Notes: generated by a model from the letters alone, not told the origin. DNA of 64,000 nucleotides from Bradyrhizobium sp. AZCC 2176 (GCF_036924645.1 NZ_JAZHRX010000001.1:744001-808000); one strand, 5' to 3'; positions 44,973-54,287 are shown, numbered from the stretch's first letter. Program-made: numbers and translations.

Positions 44973-45407
44973 TCACTTCCAGGGGGTCGGCGGAGGCACT
45001 TTGTCGACGGCCGGCGGCACGTCGACGGTCTTGAAGTCGGCCGGGCTGACGATCTCGAGGTACTCCATGTCCTCCGAGTAGTCGTAGAGGTAATGCGTGA
45101 TACCGGGCCGTTGGTGGACGACGTCGCCGGCCTGTACCAGCGTCGACTTGTCCTCATACATGAACCGCGCCCAGCCCTTGGTCATGATGACGATCTGGAA
45201 TTCGCATTCGTGCTTGTGCCAGCCGGTGCCCTCTTCCGGAGGCAGATCGGGGTTGGCCTTGACGAGATGGCAGATCACCTGCCCGCCGGTGGCGTCGGCG
45301 ATGCCGAGATCGCGATACAGGAAGAAGTCGCGCAGACCTCCGCCCTTGAATTCGGTATCGCCGGATTTGACGTGAGAGAATTTGCTGACGACGGCCTGCT
45401 GGTTCAT
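44973..45407 (-). CDS. Cupin domain protein
   Basis: 144 aa from ATG 45407 (GGAGGCTTCA upstream; 45419 is an alternative). Single beta-barrel cupin with metal motif 1 in GTGWHKHECEFQIVIMTKGW and motif 2 in GDVVHQRPGITHYLYDYSED. The residues His, His and Glu in WHKHECEF with the later His supply a non-heme metal. Such proteins range from dioxygenases to small-molecule sensors; no pathway is clear here. Codon use is ordinary. Confidence 0.85.
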   Translation of the reverse strand: MNQQAVVSKFSHVKSGDTEFKGGGLRDFFLYRDLGIADATGGQVICHLVKANPDLPPEEGTGWHKHECEFQIVIMTKGWARFMYEDKSTLVQAGDVVHQRPGITHYLYDYSEDMEYLEIVSPADFKTVDVPPAVDKVPPPTPWK

Positions 45408-45711
45408 TGAAGCCTCCACGGTTCGCGTTGGCGAGATCGCGACCGGGCGAAGTGCGTCCAGATTTTCGGCAGCGTCGCATCGTCGCGTTCACGGCTGCAT
45501 GTTGCTATGCGAAATCCACGCCAGTCGCGCCGCAATGCAGCGATCGCCGGCATCGAAGCAGCGAAGCATTTGTCGGGAAGCCGGAATCCGCCTTCAGCAA
45601 GGCTCAGTCGGCGGCCGCGGGACCGGCGACGCCAACCGAGGCTGGCTCTGGCGTGAGCATATCCTGCCCGATGCTTGAGCCCTTCAAACGGGCAGGTGGC
45701 GCGCGGCCTGC
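45408..45711. other. Gene-free stretch between cupin and glutathione transferase genes
   Basis: About 300 bp. One longer frame exists on the minus strand but has poor composition and no motif. Nothing else is seen. Confidence 0.45.
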
Positions 45712-46365
45712 CTAATATTCGACCTCGAGCTCTTCGATGTCGGCGGGCTCCGCCTTGGCGGCCTCGATCCACTCCTGCATCTCGGGCATGGCCATGATGG
45801 TGCTGGCGTAGGCCGCAAGCGCAGGTTCGAGCTTCACGTCATAGGTCATGAAACGGGTGACGACGGGCGCATACATCGCATCCGCCATGGTGCGCTCGCC
45901 GAACAGGAACGGCCCGCCTGATTCGGCGAGGCATTCACGCCAGATGGTGCAGACGCGGTCGATATCGGCCTGCGCGCGCGACCAGATCTTGAAGCCCGGG
46001 AAATGGCCCTTCAGGTTGACCGGCAGCGAGGCGCGCAGCGTGGTGAAGCCTGAATGGATTTCGCCGCAGATCGACCGGCAATGCGCACGCCGGATCCGGT
46101 CGGCCGGCAACAGGCCGGCGTCCGGCATGACCTCGTTGAGGTATTCTGCGATCGCCAGCGTATCCCAGATGGTGGCGCCGTCATGGCGCAGGCACGGCAC
46201 CAGGATCGATGACGACAGCAGCAGAATTTCGGCCCGCGCCGACGCATCGTCGGGGGCGGTGACGATCTCTTCGAACTCCAGCCCTGAGAATTTCGCCAGC
46301 AGCCAGCCGCGCAGCGACCAGGACGAGTAATTCTTGCTGCTGATGGTCAGTGTGGTCTTTGCCAT
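45712..46365 (-). CDS. Glutathione S-transferase-like protein
   Basis: 217 aa from ATG 46365 (GAGGGG upstream). The thioredoxin-like half begins ISSKNYSSWSLRGWLLAKFS with a Ser where the glutathione-activating residue should be, and the cis-Pro region SSILVPCLRHD. The helical half has TIWDTLAIAEYLNEVMPDAG and GPFLFGERTMADAMYAPVVT. Activity toward electrophiles is likely; subclass not assigned. It is divergent from phaZ. Confidence 0.88.
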   Translation of the reverse strand: MAKTTLTISSKNYSSWSLRGWLLAKFSGLEFEEIVTAPDDASARAEILLLSSSILVPCLRHDGATIWDTLAIAEYLNEVMPDAGLLPADRIRRAHCRSICGEIHSGFTTLRASLPVNLKGHFPGFKIWSRAQADIDRVCTIWRECLAESGGPFLFGERTMADAMYAPVVTRFMTYDVKLEPALAAYASTIMAMPEMQEWIEAAKAEPADIEELEVEY

Positions 46366-46538
46366 ATAGCCCCTCGAACCCCCAAAGCGCCTCCGCGCAG
46401 GCACGGTAGCCAGCCGCGCAGCCGCCCAATGCCTGTGCGTCGGGCATTTGTGGAGCAAGCCACGTGCCAGTTTTAGAGGCGGCCGGGCCGGCTCTGGCGT
46501 CGATATTGCATGGCATCCCAAGACGGGGGCGGATGTGA

Positions 46539-47762
46539 ATGATGTCAATGATGTACCAAGCCTATCAGAACCACATGGACTTGACGTCACCATGGCGGAC
46601 CGGGGCCGCGGCGACCCTGAAATATCTCAATCTGGTGCCGCAGGGCGTCTCCGACAGACTGTTTGGCCGGCTCGCCGCTTCGCTCGAACTGATCTCGCGG
46701 TCCTCCCTCACCTATCACCGGCCTGCCTATGGCATCGACACGGTGCTGGTCGGCAATCGGGAACTGGAGGTCATCGAGGAAGTCACCTTCGCGACCCCGT
46801 TCGGGTCGCTGCTGCACTTCAAGAAGGAGAACGCGCCGGAGCAGCCGCGGCTGCTGCTGGTGGCGCCAATGTCCGGCCATTTCGCCACCCTGTTGCGCGC
46901 CACCGTGAAGACGCTGCTGCAGGACCACGACGTCTACATCACCGACTGGCATAACCCGCGCGACATCCCGCTTCATGCCGGCCGCTTCGGGCTCGAGGAT
47001 TACACCGATCACCTGATCACCTTCCTCGACAAGATCGGCCCGCGCGCGCACATGGTGGCGATCTGCCAGCCGTCGGTATCGGCGCTGGCCGCTGCCGCCG
47101 TGATGTCGGAGGACAATCATCCCGCCCGCCCGGCCACGCTGACCCTGATGGCCGGGCCGATCGACACCCGGATCCAGCCGACCAAGGTCAACGAATTCGC
47201 CAGGAGCAAGCCGATCAACTGGTTCGAAAAAAACCTGATCAATTTCGTGCCGGTGCAGTGCAAGGGCGCGTTCCGCAAGGTCTATCCCGGCTTCGTGCAG
47301 CTCACCGCCTTCGTCTCGATGAATCTCGAGCGCCACATCAAGCAGCACATAGACCTCGCCAATCATCTGGCGAAAGGCGAGAGGGAGAAGGCGGAAGTCA
47401 TCAAGACCTTCTACGACGAATATTTCGCCGTGATGGACCTGCCCGCGGAATTCTACATCGAGACCGTGCGCGACGTGTTTCAGGAGCATCTGTTGCCGCA
47501 GGGCAGACTGATGCATCGCGGCCGGCCGGTGAACCCGGCCTCGATCCGTCGCATGGGCCTGATGACGGTGGAAGGCGAAAAGGACGACATCTGCTCGATC
47601 GGCCAGACACTGGCGGCGCAGGACCTCTGCACCGGTGTACGCGCCTATCGCAAGGTGCACCACATGCAGGCCGGCGTCGGCCATTACGGCGTGTTCTCGG
47701 GCAAGCGCTGGAACAACGAGATTTATCCGCTGCTGCGGGATTTCGTGCACGTGAATTCGTAA
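46539..47762 (+). CDS. phaZ: Intracellular polyhydroxyalkanoate depolymerase
   Basis: 407 aa, the family length. Mobilises stored PHB granules to 3-hydroxybutyrate oligomers. N-terminal MMYQAYQNHMDLTSPWR is typical. Catalytic Cys176 in the CQPSVSA turn (this group uses Cys in place of Ser), Asp in GEKDDICSIG and His in GVGHYGVFSG. No signal peptide, as expected. Three ATGs are within 15 bp at the start; the first is used. Granule genes phaC/phaP are not in the window. Confidence 0.93.
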   Translation: MMSMMYQAYQNHMDLTSPWRTGAAATLKYLNLVPQGVSDRLFGRLAASLELISRSSLTYHRPAYGIDTVLVGNRELEVIEEVTFATPFGSLLHFKKENAPEQPRLLLVAPMSGHFATLLRATVKTLLQDHDVYITDWHNPRDIPLHAGRFGLEDYTDHLITFLDKIGPRAHMVAICQPSVSALAAAAVMSEDNHPARPATLTLMAGPIDTRIQPTKVNEFARSKPINWFEKNLINFVPVQCKGAFRKVYPGFVQLTAFVSMNLERHIKQHIDLANHLAKGEREKAEVIKTFYDEYFAVMDLPAEFYIETVRDVFQEHLLPQGRLMHRGRPVNPASIRRMGLMTVEGEKDDICSIGQTLAAQDLCTGVRAYRKVHHMQAGVGHYGVFSGKRWNNEIYPLLRDFVHVNS

Positions 47763-47769
47763 GCAGCCG

Positions 47770-47850
47770 GTCATTCCGGGATGGTCCGAAGGACCAGACC
47801 CGGAATCTCGAGATTCCGGGTTCGCATCTTCGATGTGCCCCGGAATGACG
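47770..47850. repeat. REP-like palindrome, GTCATTCCGGG family
   Basis: GTCATTCCGGG at the left and CCCCGGAATGAC at the right, with ATTCCGGGTT inside. It follows phaZ directly. Confidence 0.8.
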
Positions 47851-47934
47851 CCAGCGCTAGGCTAACCTGCCTTCGCACGCTAACATCTTCCCAAGGCCGA
47901 CCGTTCAAAGAGTCGTCCTCGGGGAGAAACCAGC

Positions 47935-48729
47935 ATGCGTCTTTCAACCGATCTTCGCGCCTTCACGCTCGCCGTTCTCAGCGTATGCCTGCTGACCGTC
48001 ACGGCCGGCGCCGCCGAGGTCCGCGTGATGATCTCGGGCGGGCTGACGGCGGCCTACAAGGCGCTGGTTCCTGAATTCGAGCGTGCGACGGGCCATAAAG
48101 TGCTGACCGCCTACGGGCCGTCGATGGGCACGACGACCAATGCGATCCCGGTGCGGCTGGAGCGCGGCGAACCTGCGGACGTGCTGATCATGGTCGGCTA
48201 TGCGCTCGACGATCTCGCCAAGAAGGGCAAGGCGGTCGCCGACAGCAAAGTCGATCTCGTCAAATCGCCGATCGCGGTCGCCGTCAAATCAGGCACGCCG
48301 AAGCCGGACATCTCTACGCCCGACGCGCTCAAGCGCGCGCTGCTGGCGGTGAAGACCATCGCCTATTCCGACAGCGCCAGCGGCGTCTACGTCTCGACCG
48401 AGATGTTCGGCAAGCTCGGCATTGCCGAGGAAATGAAGGACAAGGCGCGGAAGATTCCGGCCACGCCCGTCGGTGAGATCGTCGCGCGCGGCGACGCCGA
48501 GATCGGCTTCCAGCAGATGAGCGAATTGAAGCCGGTGGAAGGCATCGAGATCGTAGGTCCTTTGCCGGACGAGTTGCAGAAGATCACGGTATTTTCCGCA
48601 GGCATTGCCACCGTCTCCAAGGAGCCCGATGCCGGCAAGGCGCTGATCAAGTTCCTCGCCTCCCCCGCCGCCCGCGGCGAGATCGTCAAGAGCGGCATGG
48701 ATCCGATCGCGTCGGGCGCGACGAACTAA
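47935..48729 (+). CDS. ModA-like periplasmic substrate-binding protein
   Basis: 264 aa. Signal peptide (MRLSTDLRAFTLAVLSVCLL, cut near AGA). The body has ISGGLTAAYKALVPEFERAT, LERGEPADVLIMVGYALDDL, AYSDSASGVYVSTEMFGKLG and IGFQQMSELKPVEGIEIVGP, the pattern of ModA-type proteins. No permease or ATPase gene is next to it, so it is an orphan and could serve another transporter or be a sensor. The anion is unknown. Confidence 0.88.
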   Translation: MRLSTDLRAFTLAVLSVCLLTVTAGAAEVRVMISGGLTAAYKALVPEFERATGHKVLTAYGPSMGTTTNAIPVRLERGEPADVLIMVGYALDDLAKKGKAVADSKVDLVKSPIAVAVKSGTPKPDISTPDALKRALLAVKTIAYSDSASGVYVSTEMFGKLGIAEEMKDKARKIPATPVGEIVARGDAEIGFQQMSELKPVEGIEIVGPLPDELQKITVFSAGIATVSKEPDAGKALIKFLASPAARGEIVKSGMDPIASGATN

Positions 48730-48846
48730 AGCACCGCAGGGCCTGAACGGAAAATCGCGAAAACAACCCCATGCAAAGTAGGCTTGCGCCCCGGCTCGCA
48801 GCACTCGCGCTGCCCTGCGTCCGGGCACGAGAAGAAAAAAGCTCGC

Positions 48847-49599
48847 TCATCGTCCATACTTAGCGTTACACCAGCAACCCAAGTAACAAATTTTTCCGCC
48901 CGCCTCTAAAGGCTTTCCAAACCGCCTGACCCGAATTGTATACCAGCTTTCGCCTGCGTCTGATTGAACCATCGAGATATCGTAATCGAGGCCTGCCTTG
49001 ATATAGCGGTACTTGTTCCTGTCTTTCGGTGCTATGTCGTTCGGCCCATCTCTTGTATAGGCATCCATCATGACCCCGTTCGGATCGGAGCCGGCGTAGC
49101 GGCAATAGTTGACATCGCGCTCGGCTACACACTGTTTTAACAGGTCCACGGCTTGATCGGCGACAGCGACAAACTGCTCAACGGTCACGCCGGCGGGCAG
49201 TTCGCTGCCTAGTTGGCGCCCACGGTCACGGACAGCACGGCGTATCCTCGGCCGGACCTCTTCGACAAAGTCGGTAGTCCACATGAATCCCTTCGAAGGG
49301 CAGACGTTCGCGCCGAAATGCGGCTGCGTCGCCCATGCACCAATGAACAGCATGACACCAAAGACACAGGCGAATGGAACGAGCCACCCACGGCGCCGTA
49401 CACCGGTTTGAGGATTCCGGGGCCATGCGTGAAGCAACAACCGCATGATGCAAACGAACGCCATCAGAGTGAACATCGTCGCGAAGGGCACCTGCAGCAC
49501 CAGCCGGAGCAGCAGCGGCACGCCCAGGAGCACCGCTGCAAAAATGGCGGCTTTTCGATATCGCAAGTTGTTCAGACGGGCGAAGGCGGACACAGTCAT
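48847..49599 (-). CDS. Hypothetical membrane protein
   Basis: 250 aa. Three hydrophobic segments in the first 95 residues (AAIFAAVLLGVPLLLRLVLQ, PFATMFTLMAFVCIMRLLLH, GWLVPFACVFGVMLFIGAWA), then a soluble C-terminal half with Cys residues in FGANVCPSKGF, LLKQCVAERDVNYCRYAG and CYLGCWCNAKYG. The C-terminal Cys-rich part would be outside the cytoplasm. No family recognised. Confidence 0.65.
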   Translation of the reverse strand: MTVSAFARLNNLRYRKAAIFAAVLLGVPLLLRLVLQVPFATMFTLMAFVCIMRLLLHAWPRNPQTGVRRRGWLVPFACVFGVMLFIGAWATQPHFGANVCPSKGFMWTTDFVEEVRPRIRRAVRDRGRQLGSELPAGVTVEQFVAVADQAVDLLKQCVAERDVNYCRYAGSDPNGVMMDAYTRDGPNDIAPKDRNKYRYIKAGLDYDISMVQSDAGESWYTIRVRRFGKPLEAGGKICYLGCWCNAKYGR

Positions 49600-50243
49600 C
49601 TTCTTCCAGATTTCGCGGTTTCAGATGGGGTTGTCATGCGATGTATCTTGCTGCCTCGCCCATCTTGCGCGGCCCGCCGACCATCATGTCGCCGCCTCGC
49701 CCTTTTCCGCCTCGCCCACCGGCCGCACCTTCATCTTCTCCAGCACCGCCGGATCGACCAGCCGGCTGACGATCGGATGGATGCGGATGGGTTTGTCCTT
49801 CACGACCTCGTGGCCTCTCCCTTATGTCCATGCAGAGTCACATGGCTCGCGATCGAGGCGGCAAGCTCACCGCAGAGCCGACCTTCGACATCACCTGTCT
49901 CTACCATGTCGCCAACCCCTTCATGCGGGATGTACGCCCGATTCGTCGCCGGAAGATAAAGCTAGACGTCGCACCTACGGGTTGCAAACGACCACAGGAG
50001 CGAGCCCTAACGTTTCATGAAGGGAGGAGAGTGATCTGCCGCGGTTGGGCGCTCGAGCCATAAAGGCAAACGCCGGATTGTCGCGCTCGCCCGATCTCGC
50101 ATTCGTCAGGTAAAGCGCTGTTAACGATTTTTGAAAGCGTATCGGTGTCAGCCTTGGCAGGAAGAGACGAAATGATCGGATGGGGCGGCAGGCAAATCCA
50201 CTTCGATACCGACATGGATCCGATCGCGGCAATGGTGACGAAC
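49600..50243. other. Gap with two coding-like remnants
   Basis: No intact gene. On the minus strand, 49682-49818 reads like the end of a protein (GHEVVKDKPIRIHPIVSRLV and onward) but an upstream stop leaves no start. On the plus strand 49824-49960 reads MSMQSHMARDRGGKLTAEPT but no family is evident. Both look like debris of lost genes. Confidence 0.4.
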
Positions 50244-51998
50244 CTAGCGATGCATGCCGTGCTGCATGGCCAGCAGCACGATGACGGCCAGCGCCAGCAC
50301 GACGGTCGTGCTTTTCCAGAACAGCAGCGGGTTGCGCTCGATCAGCGGCGTCGATGATGTGGCGAGATAGTTCGCATTGGGATGCCGCAGGTCGAACAAA
50401 AATTCCGAGAAGCTGTCATAGCGCTTGTAGGGATTGGGATGCACGGCCTTCTCGAGCGTGCCATCGATCCATTGCGGCAGGTCCCGGTCCCCATGTGACG
50501 CCGGACGATAGACCAGCCTGTTGAACTGTGATCGCGTCCGCGCATTCGCGATCTGCGAACCGTAGGGCAGTCTTCCGGTCAACATCTGATAGGTGATGAC
50601 ACCGAGCGAGAACAGGTCGGAGCGTGAGGTCGCCGGCTCGCCGAGAAAATATTCGGGCGCGGTGTATTGCTGGGTGCCGAGAATGTCGTTGTGCATGCCT
50701 GACGGTTCGGCCTCGACGACGCCGGTGATTTTCGTTGAGCCAAAATCGATGATCTTCACCGTGCCCGTGGCGTCGATCATGATGTTGTCGGGCCGGATGT
50801 CCTGGTGCAGCATCTCCTTGCGGTGGAAGGCGCGCAGCCCCTTGGCGATCTGCTCGACGATGCCGCGCACGGTTTCCAGCCCTGGCTTTGGATTGTCGAT
50901 CATCCATTGCGTCAGCGTCTGCCCCTCGATGTATTCGGTCGCGACATACAGGAAGTTGCGCTTGCGCTGCAGCAGGCAGGGTTTCAGCACATGCGGGCTG
51001 TCGATCCGCCGCGCCACCCACTCCTCCATCATGAACCGCTTCAGGTAGGCCGGATCGTCGCGCAGATCGATCGACGGAATCTTGATGGTGACCACGGCGT
51101 CGGTTTCGATATCGACGGCGAGATAGATGTGACTGCGGCTGGAGCCGTGCAGCTCCCGGACGATCCGGTAGCCATCGAACACCGCCCGCGCCTCCAGCAG
51201 CGGCGGCAGCGGCAGTTCATGCGGCTGCGCAAACACTTCGCTGGCAGCACCATCAGGCACCTCATCGACGCGGACGATCTGAACGGTGAGATTGTCCTCG
51301 CTGCCAGCCTCAAAAGCCTGGTCGACAATCCCCTTCGCCGCTGCGTCGAGATCGGCGCCGGCTTCGTTCACCGCCTTTGCAATGCGACGGGCGCTGAGAT
51401 GCTCATAGATGCCATCGGTCGCGAGCACAAAGACGTCGCCCGACTCGAGCCGCAGCATCTGGTAGTCGATCTCGATCTGCGGATTTACGCCAAGCGCCCG
51501 GCCGAGATAGCTCTGCTGCGAGGAGATGACGATGCGGTGGTCGTTGGTGAGCTGCTCCAGCGTGTTGCCGGAGAGACGATAGATGCGGGAATCGCCGATG
51601 TGGAAGAGATGCGCCGTGGTCGACTTGATGACCATGGCGCTAAGCGTACAGACGTAACCGCGATCCTTGTCATAGGCATACTGGCTGCGCGTCTGCGAAT
51701 GCAGCCAGGAATTGGTCGCCTCCAGCACGCGCTGCGCCGAGGTGCGCACCGACCAGGATTCCGAGGTGCAGTAATAGTCGGTCAAAAACCCCTTGACCGC
51801 CGATTCCGCGGCGACCCGGCTGACCTTGCTCGTGCTGATGCCGTCGGCCAGCACGATGGAAATGCCCTTGAGGCTGAGCAGCGGCTCGTCCGGGATCAGG
51901 ACGCCGTGGAAATCCTGGTTGGTTTCCTTGGCTCCCTTATCGGAAAATTGTCCGATCGATATTTTCAGCTCGCGCGGCATTCCCGGCTTTCGCGACAA
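50244..51998 (-). CDS. Bifunctional PP2C phosphatase / serine-threonine kinase with C-terminal anchor
   Basis: 584 aa. PP2C domain at about 10-245 (KETNQDF, VLADGIS, LATDGIYEHL, GSEDNLTVQI). Kinase domain about 275-545: TIKIPS as the Lys, HQDIRPDNIM (HRD has Gln, Asp kept), IIDFGST, and GTQQYTAPEYF. The Gly-rich loop is weak (HGSSRSH). A membrane segment at about 562-578 (STTVVLALAVIVLLAM) anchors it. It follows the FNT transporter gene by 44 bp; that pair is often found near nitrite assimilation genes. The start TTG at 51998 lies in a hairpin; ATG 51980 is possible. Confidence 0.9.
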   Translation of the reverse strand: MSRKPGMPRELKISIGQFSDKGAKETNQDFHGVLIPDEPLLSLKGISIVLADGISTSKVSRVAAESAVKGFLTDYYCTSESWSVRTSAQRVLEATNSWLHSQTRSQYAYDKDRGYVCTLSAMVIKSTTAHLFHIGDSRIYRLSGNTLEQLTNDHRIVISSQQSYLGRALGVNPQIEIDYQMLRLESGDVFVLATDGIYEHLSARRIAKAVNEAGADLDAAAKGIVDQAFEAGSEDNLTVQIVRVDEVPDGAASEVFAQPHELPLPPLLEARAVFDGYRIVRELHGSSRSHIYLAVDIETDAVVTIKIPSIDLRDDPAYLKRFMMEEWVARRIDSPHVLKPCLLQRKRNFLYVATEYIEGQTLTQWMIDNPKPGLETVRGIVEQIAKGLRAFHRKEMLHQDIRPDNIMIDATGTVKIIDFGSTKITGVVEAEPSGMHNDILGTQQYTAPEYFLGEPATSRSDLFSLGVITYQMLTGRLPYGSQIANARTRSQFNRLVYRPASHGDRDLPQWIDGTLEKAVHPNPYKRYDSFSEFLFDLRHPNANYLATSSTPLIERNPLLFWKSTTVVLALAVIVLLAMQHGMHR

Positions 51999-52029
51999 TG
52001 GGCCTCTCCCCTTACGAGGAGAGGCCCAT
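51998..52029 (-). promoter_or_regulatory. Perfect hairpin over the kinase ribosome site
   Basis: ATGGGCCTCTCC (51998-52009) and GGAGAGGCCCAT (52018-52029) are perfect inverses around an 8-bp loop. Read on the minus strand, the second arm is the GGAGAGG ribosome site of the kinase gene and its last base is the first base of the TTG start. Confidence 0.7.
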
Positions 52030-52042
52030 CCTCATCTCAAGA

Positions 52043-52894
52043 TCAAGCGGCAATGCGCGAGGACGGCCGCGAAGATGCTGCAGCCGACGCGCTGCGCGAC
52101 GGGCCGGTCTTGACGTGGGTCGCGTACAGCGTCAGCCCGGTGAAGGCGAGGCCGCCGACGAGGTTGCCGACCACGGTCGGAATCTCGTTCCAGAAGATAT
52201 AGTCGAACCAGGTGAACTTGCCGCCGAGCAGCAGGCCCGACGGGAACAGGAACATGTTCACGATGGAATGCTCGAAGGTCATGAAGAAGAACAGCATGAT
52301 CGGCATCCACATCGCGATCACCTTGCCGCTGACCTGGGTGGAGATCATTGCGCCGACCACGCCGGCCGACACCATCCAGTTGCAGAGCATGCCGCGGACG
52401 AACAGCGTCAGCATGCCGGCCGCGCCGTGATTGGCATAGCCGACGGTGCGGCTTTCGCCGATCTGGCCGATCACCGTGCCGACCTTGTCCGGCGGCGAGG
52501 AGAAGCCAAAGGTGAACACGATCGCCATCATCACCGCCACCGTGAACGCGCCGGCAAAATTGCCGATGAACACGAGGCTCCAGTTGCGCAGCACGCCGCC
52601 GAGCGTGACGCCCGGGCGCTTGTCGATCAGTGCCAGCGGACACAGAACGAAGACGCCGGTGAGCAGGTCGAAGCCAAACAGGTACAGCATGCAGAAGCCG
52701 ACCGGAAAAAACGCGGCGCCGACGATCGGCGTGCCGGTCTGCACGTTGATGGTCACCGCCATCGCCGCGGCGAGCGCGAGGATCGCACCGGCCATGTAGG
52801 CGCGGATGACCGTATCGCGCGTCGACATGAAGATTTTGGATTCTCCGGCGTCGACCATCTTGGTCACGAATTCCGAAGGCGCGAGATAGGCCAT
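52043..52894 (-). CDS. Formate/nitrite transporter family protein (FNT)
   Basis: 283 aa, six membrane segments. FNT marks: AYMAGAILALAAAMAVTINV, VGAAFFPVGFCMLYLFGFDL, LVFIGNFAGAFTVAVMMAIV, AAGMLTLFVRGMLCNWMVSA and MTFEHSIVNMFLFPSGLLLG with the conserved His-Ser of the channel. It moves small anions (nitrite, formate) in pentamers. A strong AAGGGGAAATGGA site precedes the ATG. The kinase gene follows; no nirBD or nasA lies in the window, so the ion cannot be told. Confidence 0.92.
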   Translation of the reverse strand: MAYLAPSEFVTKMVDAGESKIFMSTRDTVIRAYMAGAILALAAAMAVTINVQTGTPIVGAAFFPVGFCMLYLFGFDLLTGVFVLCPLALIDKRPGVTLGGVLRNWSLVFIGNFAGAFTVAVMMAIVFTFGFSSPPDKVGTVIGQIGESRTVGYANHGAAGMLTLFVRGMLCNWMVSAGVVGAMISTQVSGKVIAMWMPIMLFFFMTFEHSIVNMFLFPSGLLLGGKFTWFDYIFWNEIPTVVGNLVGGLAFTGLTLYATHVKTGPSRSASAAASSRPSSRIAA

Positions 52895-53347
52895 TCCATT
52901 TCCCCTTTTCGAGACAAGGTTGAAGCGCGCCGGATGCTGCGCAGCCGTGCACCGATTAAGTGAAAAATCTTGCCGTCCTCGTGCGCGACAAATCCGGCGC
53001 CGCCTTTGAACGGCACAGAACGACGCAGGTCACGCCCGATAAGGGACTTAGGATGCGCGAGCCATCATGAGGTGGTCCCGAAGACTGCTCGAAGCGCCTC
53101 ACGCGAGGCCGCTTGATCCAACGCCGTCGGCCAACGCTGGCCTTGGCAATCCGAAAGGACGGCAGTCGTCATTGACTGAGACAGGATTAAGCAATCGATG
53201 TGCCAACCCGAAACCGGGCCGTGGGCTGGAAAAAGCGCGTATATCTACGTGGTTATGGCCCGATCGCGCGGCGGCTGACCGGGATCGGTGCCTTGTATTT
53301 GTGCAGTTGCACAGATGTTAGCGCCCGCCGCGCAGGCCGCTAACGCT
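52895..53347. other. Upstream gap of the FNT operon
   Basis: About 450 bp with no supported gene before the repeat at 53348. The promoter of the FNT operon should lie here, but I could not fix a site. Confidence 0.4.
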
Positions 53348-53450
53348 GTCATTCCGGGGCGCGCGTAGCGCGAACCCGGAATCCATTCAACCTCTACACA
53401 AGGTGCAGAATGGATTCCGGGTTCGATGCTTCGCATCGCCCCGGAATGAC
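53348..53450. repeat. REP-like palindrome, GTCATTCCGGGGC family
   Basis: GTCATTCCGGGGCG and CGCCCCGGAATGAC are the outer arms, with GAACCCGGAATCCATTC and GAATGGATTCCGGGTTC inside. It is the longest member, with two nested stems. Confidence 0.85.
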
Positions 53451-53483
53451 GAGAGGATAGACCATCGTTCAGGCAGCTCTCGC

Positions 53484-54287
53484 CTACTTCGTCTGCGTCC
53501 GCACCGGCCGGTCCTTCAGGCCGTTATTGTCATAGGCCTTGCGCAGCGTGCCGTTGGCGATCGCCTCGGTCAGAAACTTGACCGTAAACGCCAGCGACAG
53601 CGGACGATTGGGCGGCACGGCGACAGCCGTCACCGTCTGCTTGAAGGTTTCGTCCAGCACGCGCGTGCCCGGGATCTGTTTTGCCATGGCGTTGAGCTGG
53701 TCGCGCGACAGCGCGAACGCGTCGATCTCGCCGGCCTTGAGCAGGCCGAAGATTTCGTCGTAGGTCTGGTAGCCCGTGACCTTGGCGTTCTTCAGATGCG
53801 CGATCGCGCCGCGCATCGTGGTCGTGTTGTTGACGGCAGCGACCTTGATCCCGGGCTGATCGAGCGTTGCAAAATTCGTGACCTGTGAAGCTGGCTTGAC
53901 GATGTAGGTCGCGTCCGCGACCTCATAGATCGGCCCAAACGCCATCCTGCCCTCACGTTCCGGATCTTTCGGCAGGAAGGTGACGTCCCAGGTGCCTTTG
54001 GAGACCGCATCGACGATCTGCCCGGAATTGTTGTGCGCGACATATTCGACGGGGACGCCAAGTTGCTCCGCCATCGCCTTGCCGAGATCGACCGGCACGC
54101 CGGCATAGCCGGTTTCGGTCTTGGTCGACCAGAAGGCGCCACCGGCCGGACTGATCGCAATCGCAACCCGTAGCTTGCCGGTCGGCGCGATCTCGTCCTT
54201 CAAGGCATCGGCAGCGGCGGGCGCGGTCATCATCACTGCTACTCCGAGAAAGAGGCCGGCAATTTTCGGCGAGGGTTGATTGGACAT
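53484..54287 (-). CDS. Amino-acid-type ABC transporter substrate-binding protein
   Basis: 267 aa. A signal peptide (IAGLFLGVAVMMTAPAAAD) precedes a PBPb-type domain: PTGKLRVAIAISPAGGAFWS, GVPVDLGKAMAEQLGVPVEY, WDVTFLPKDPEREGRMAFGP and DEIFGLLKAGEIDAFALSRD. It lacks the permease and ATPase partners in this window. Ligand unknown; a single orphan binding protein could supply a distant transporter. Confidence 0.88.
   Translation of the reverse strand: MSNQPSPKIAGLFLGVAVMMTAPAAADALKDEIAPTGKLRVAIAISPAGGAFWSTKTETGYAGVPVDLGKAMAEQLGVPVEYVAHNNSGQIVDAVSKGTWDVTFLPKDPEREGRMAFGPIYEVADATYIVKPASQVTNFATLDQPGIKVAAVNNTTTMRGAIAHLKNAKVTGYQTYDEIFGLLKAGEIDAFALSRDQLNAMAKQIPGTRVLDETFKQTVTAVAVPPNRPLSLAFTVKFLTEAIANGTLRKAYDNNGLKDRPVRTQTK

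Noticed and set aside
50805..52202. 465-codon plus-strand ORF
   Set aside because: Antisense to the kinase and FNT genes, whose motifs are complete. The ORF has no recognisable domain.
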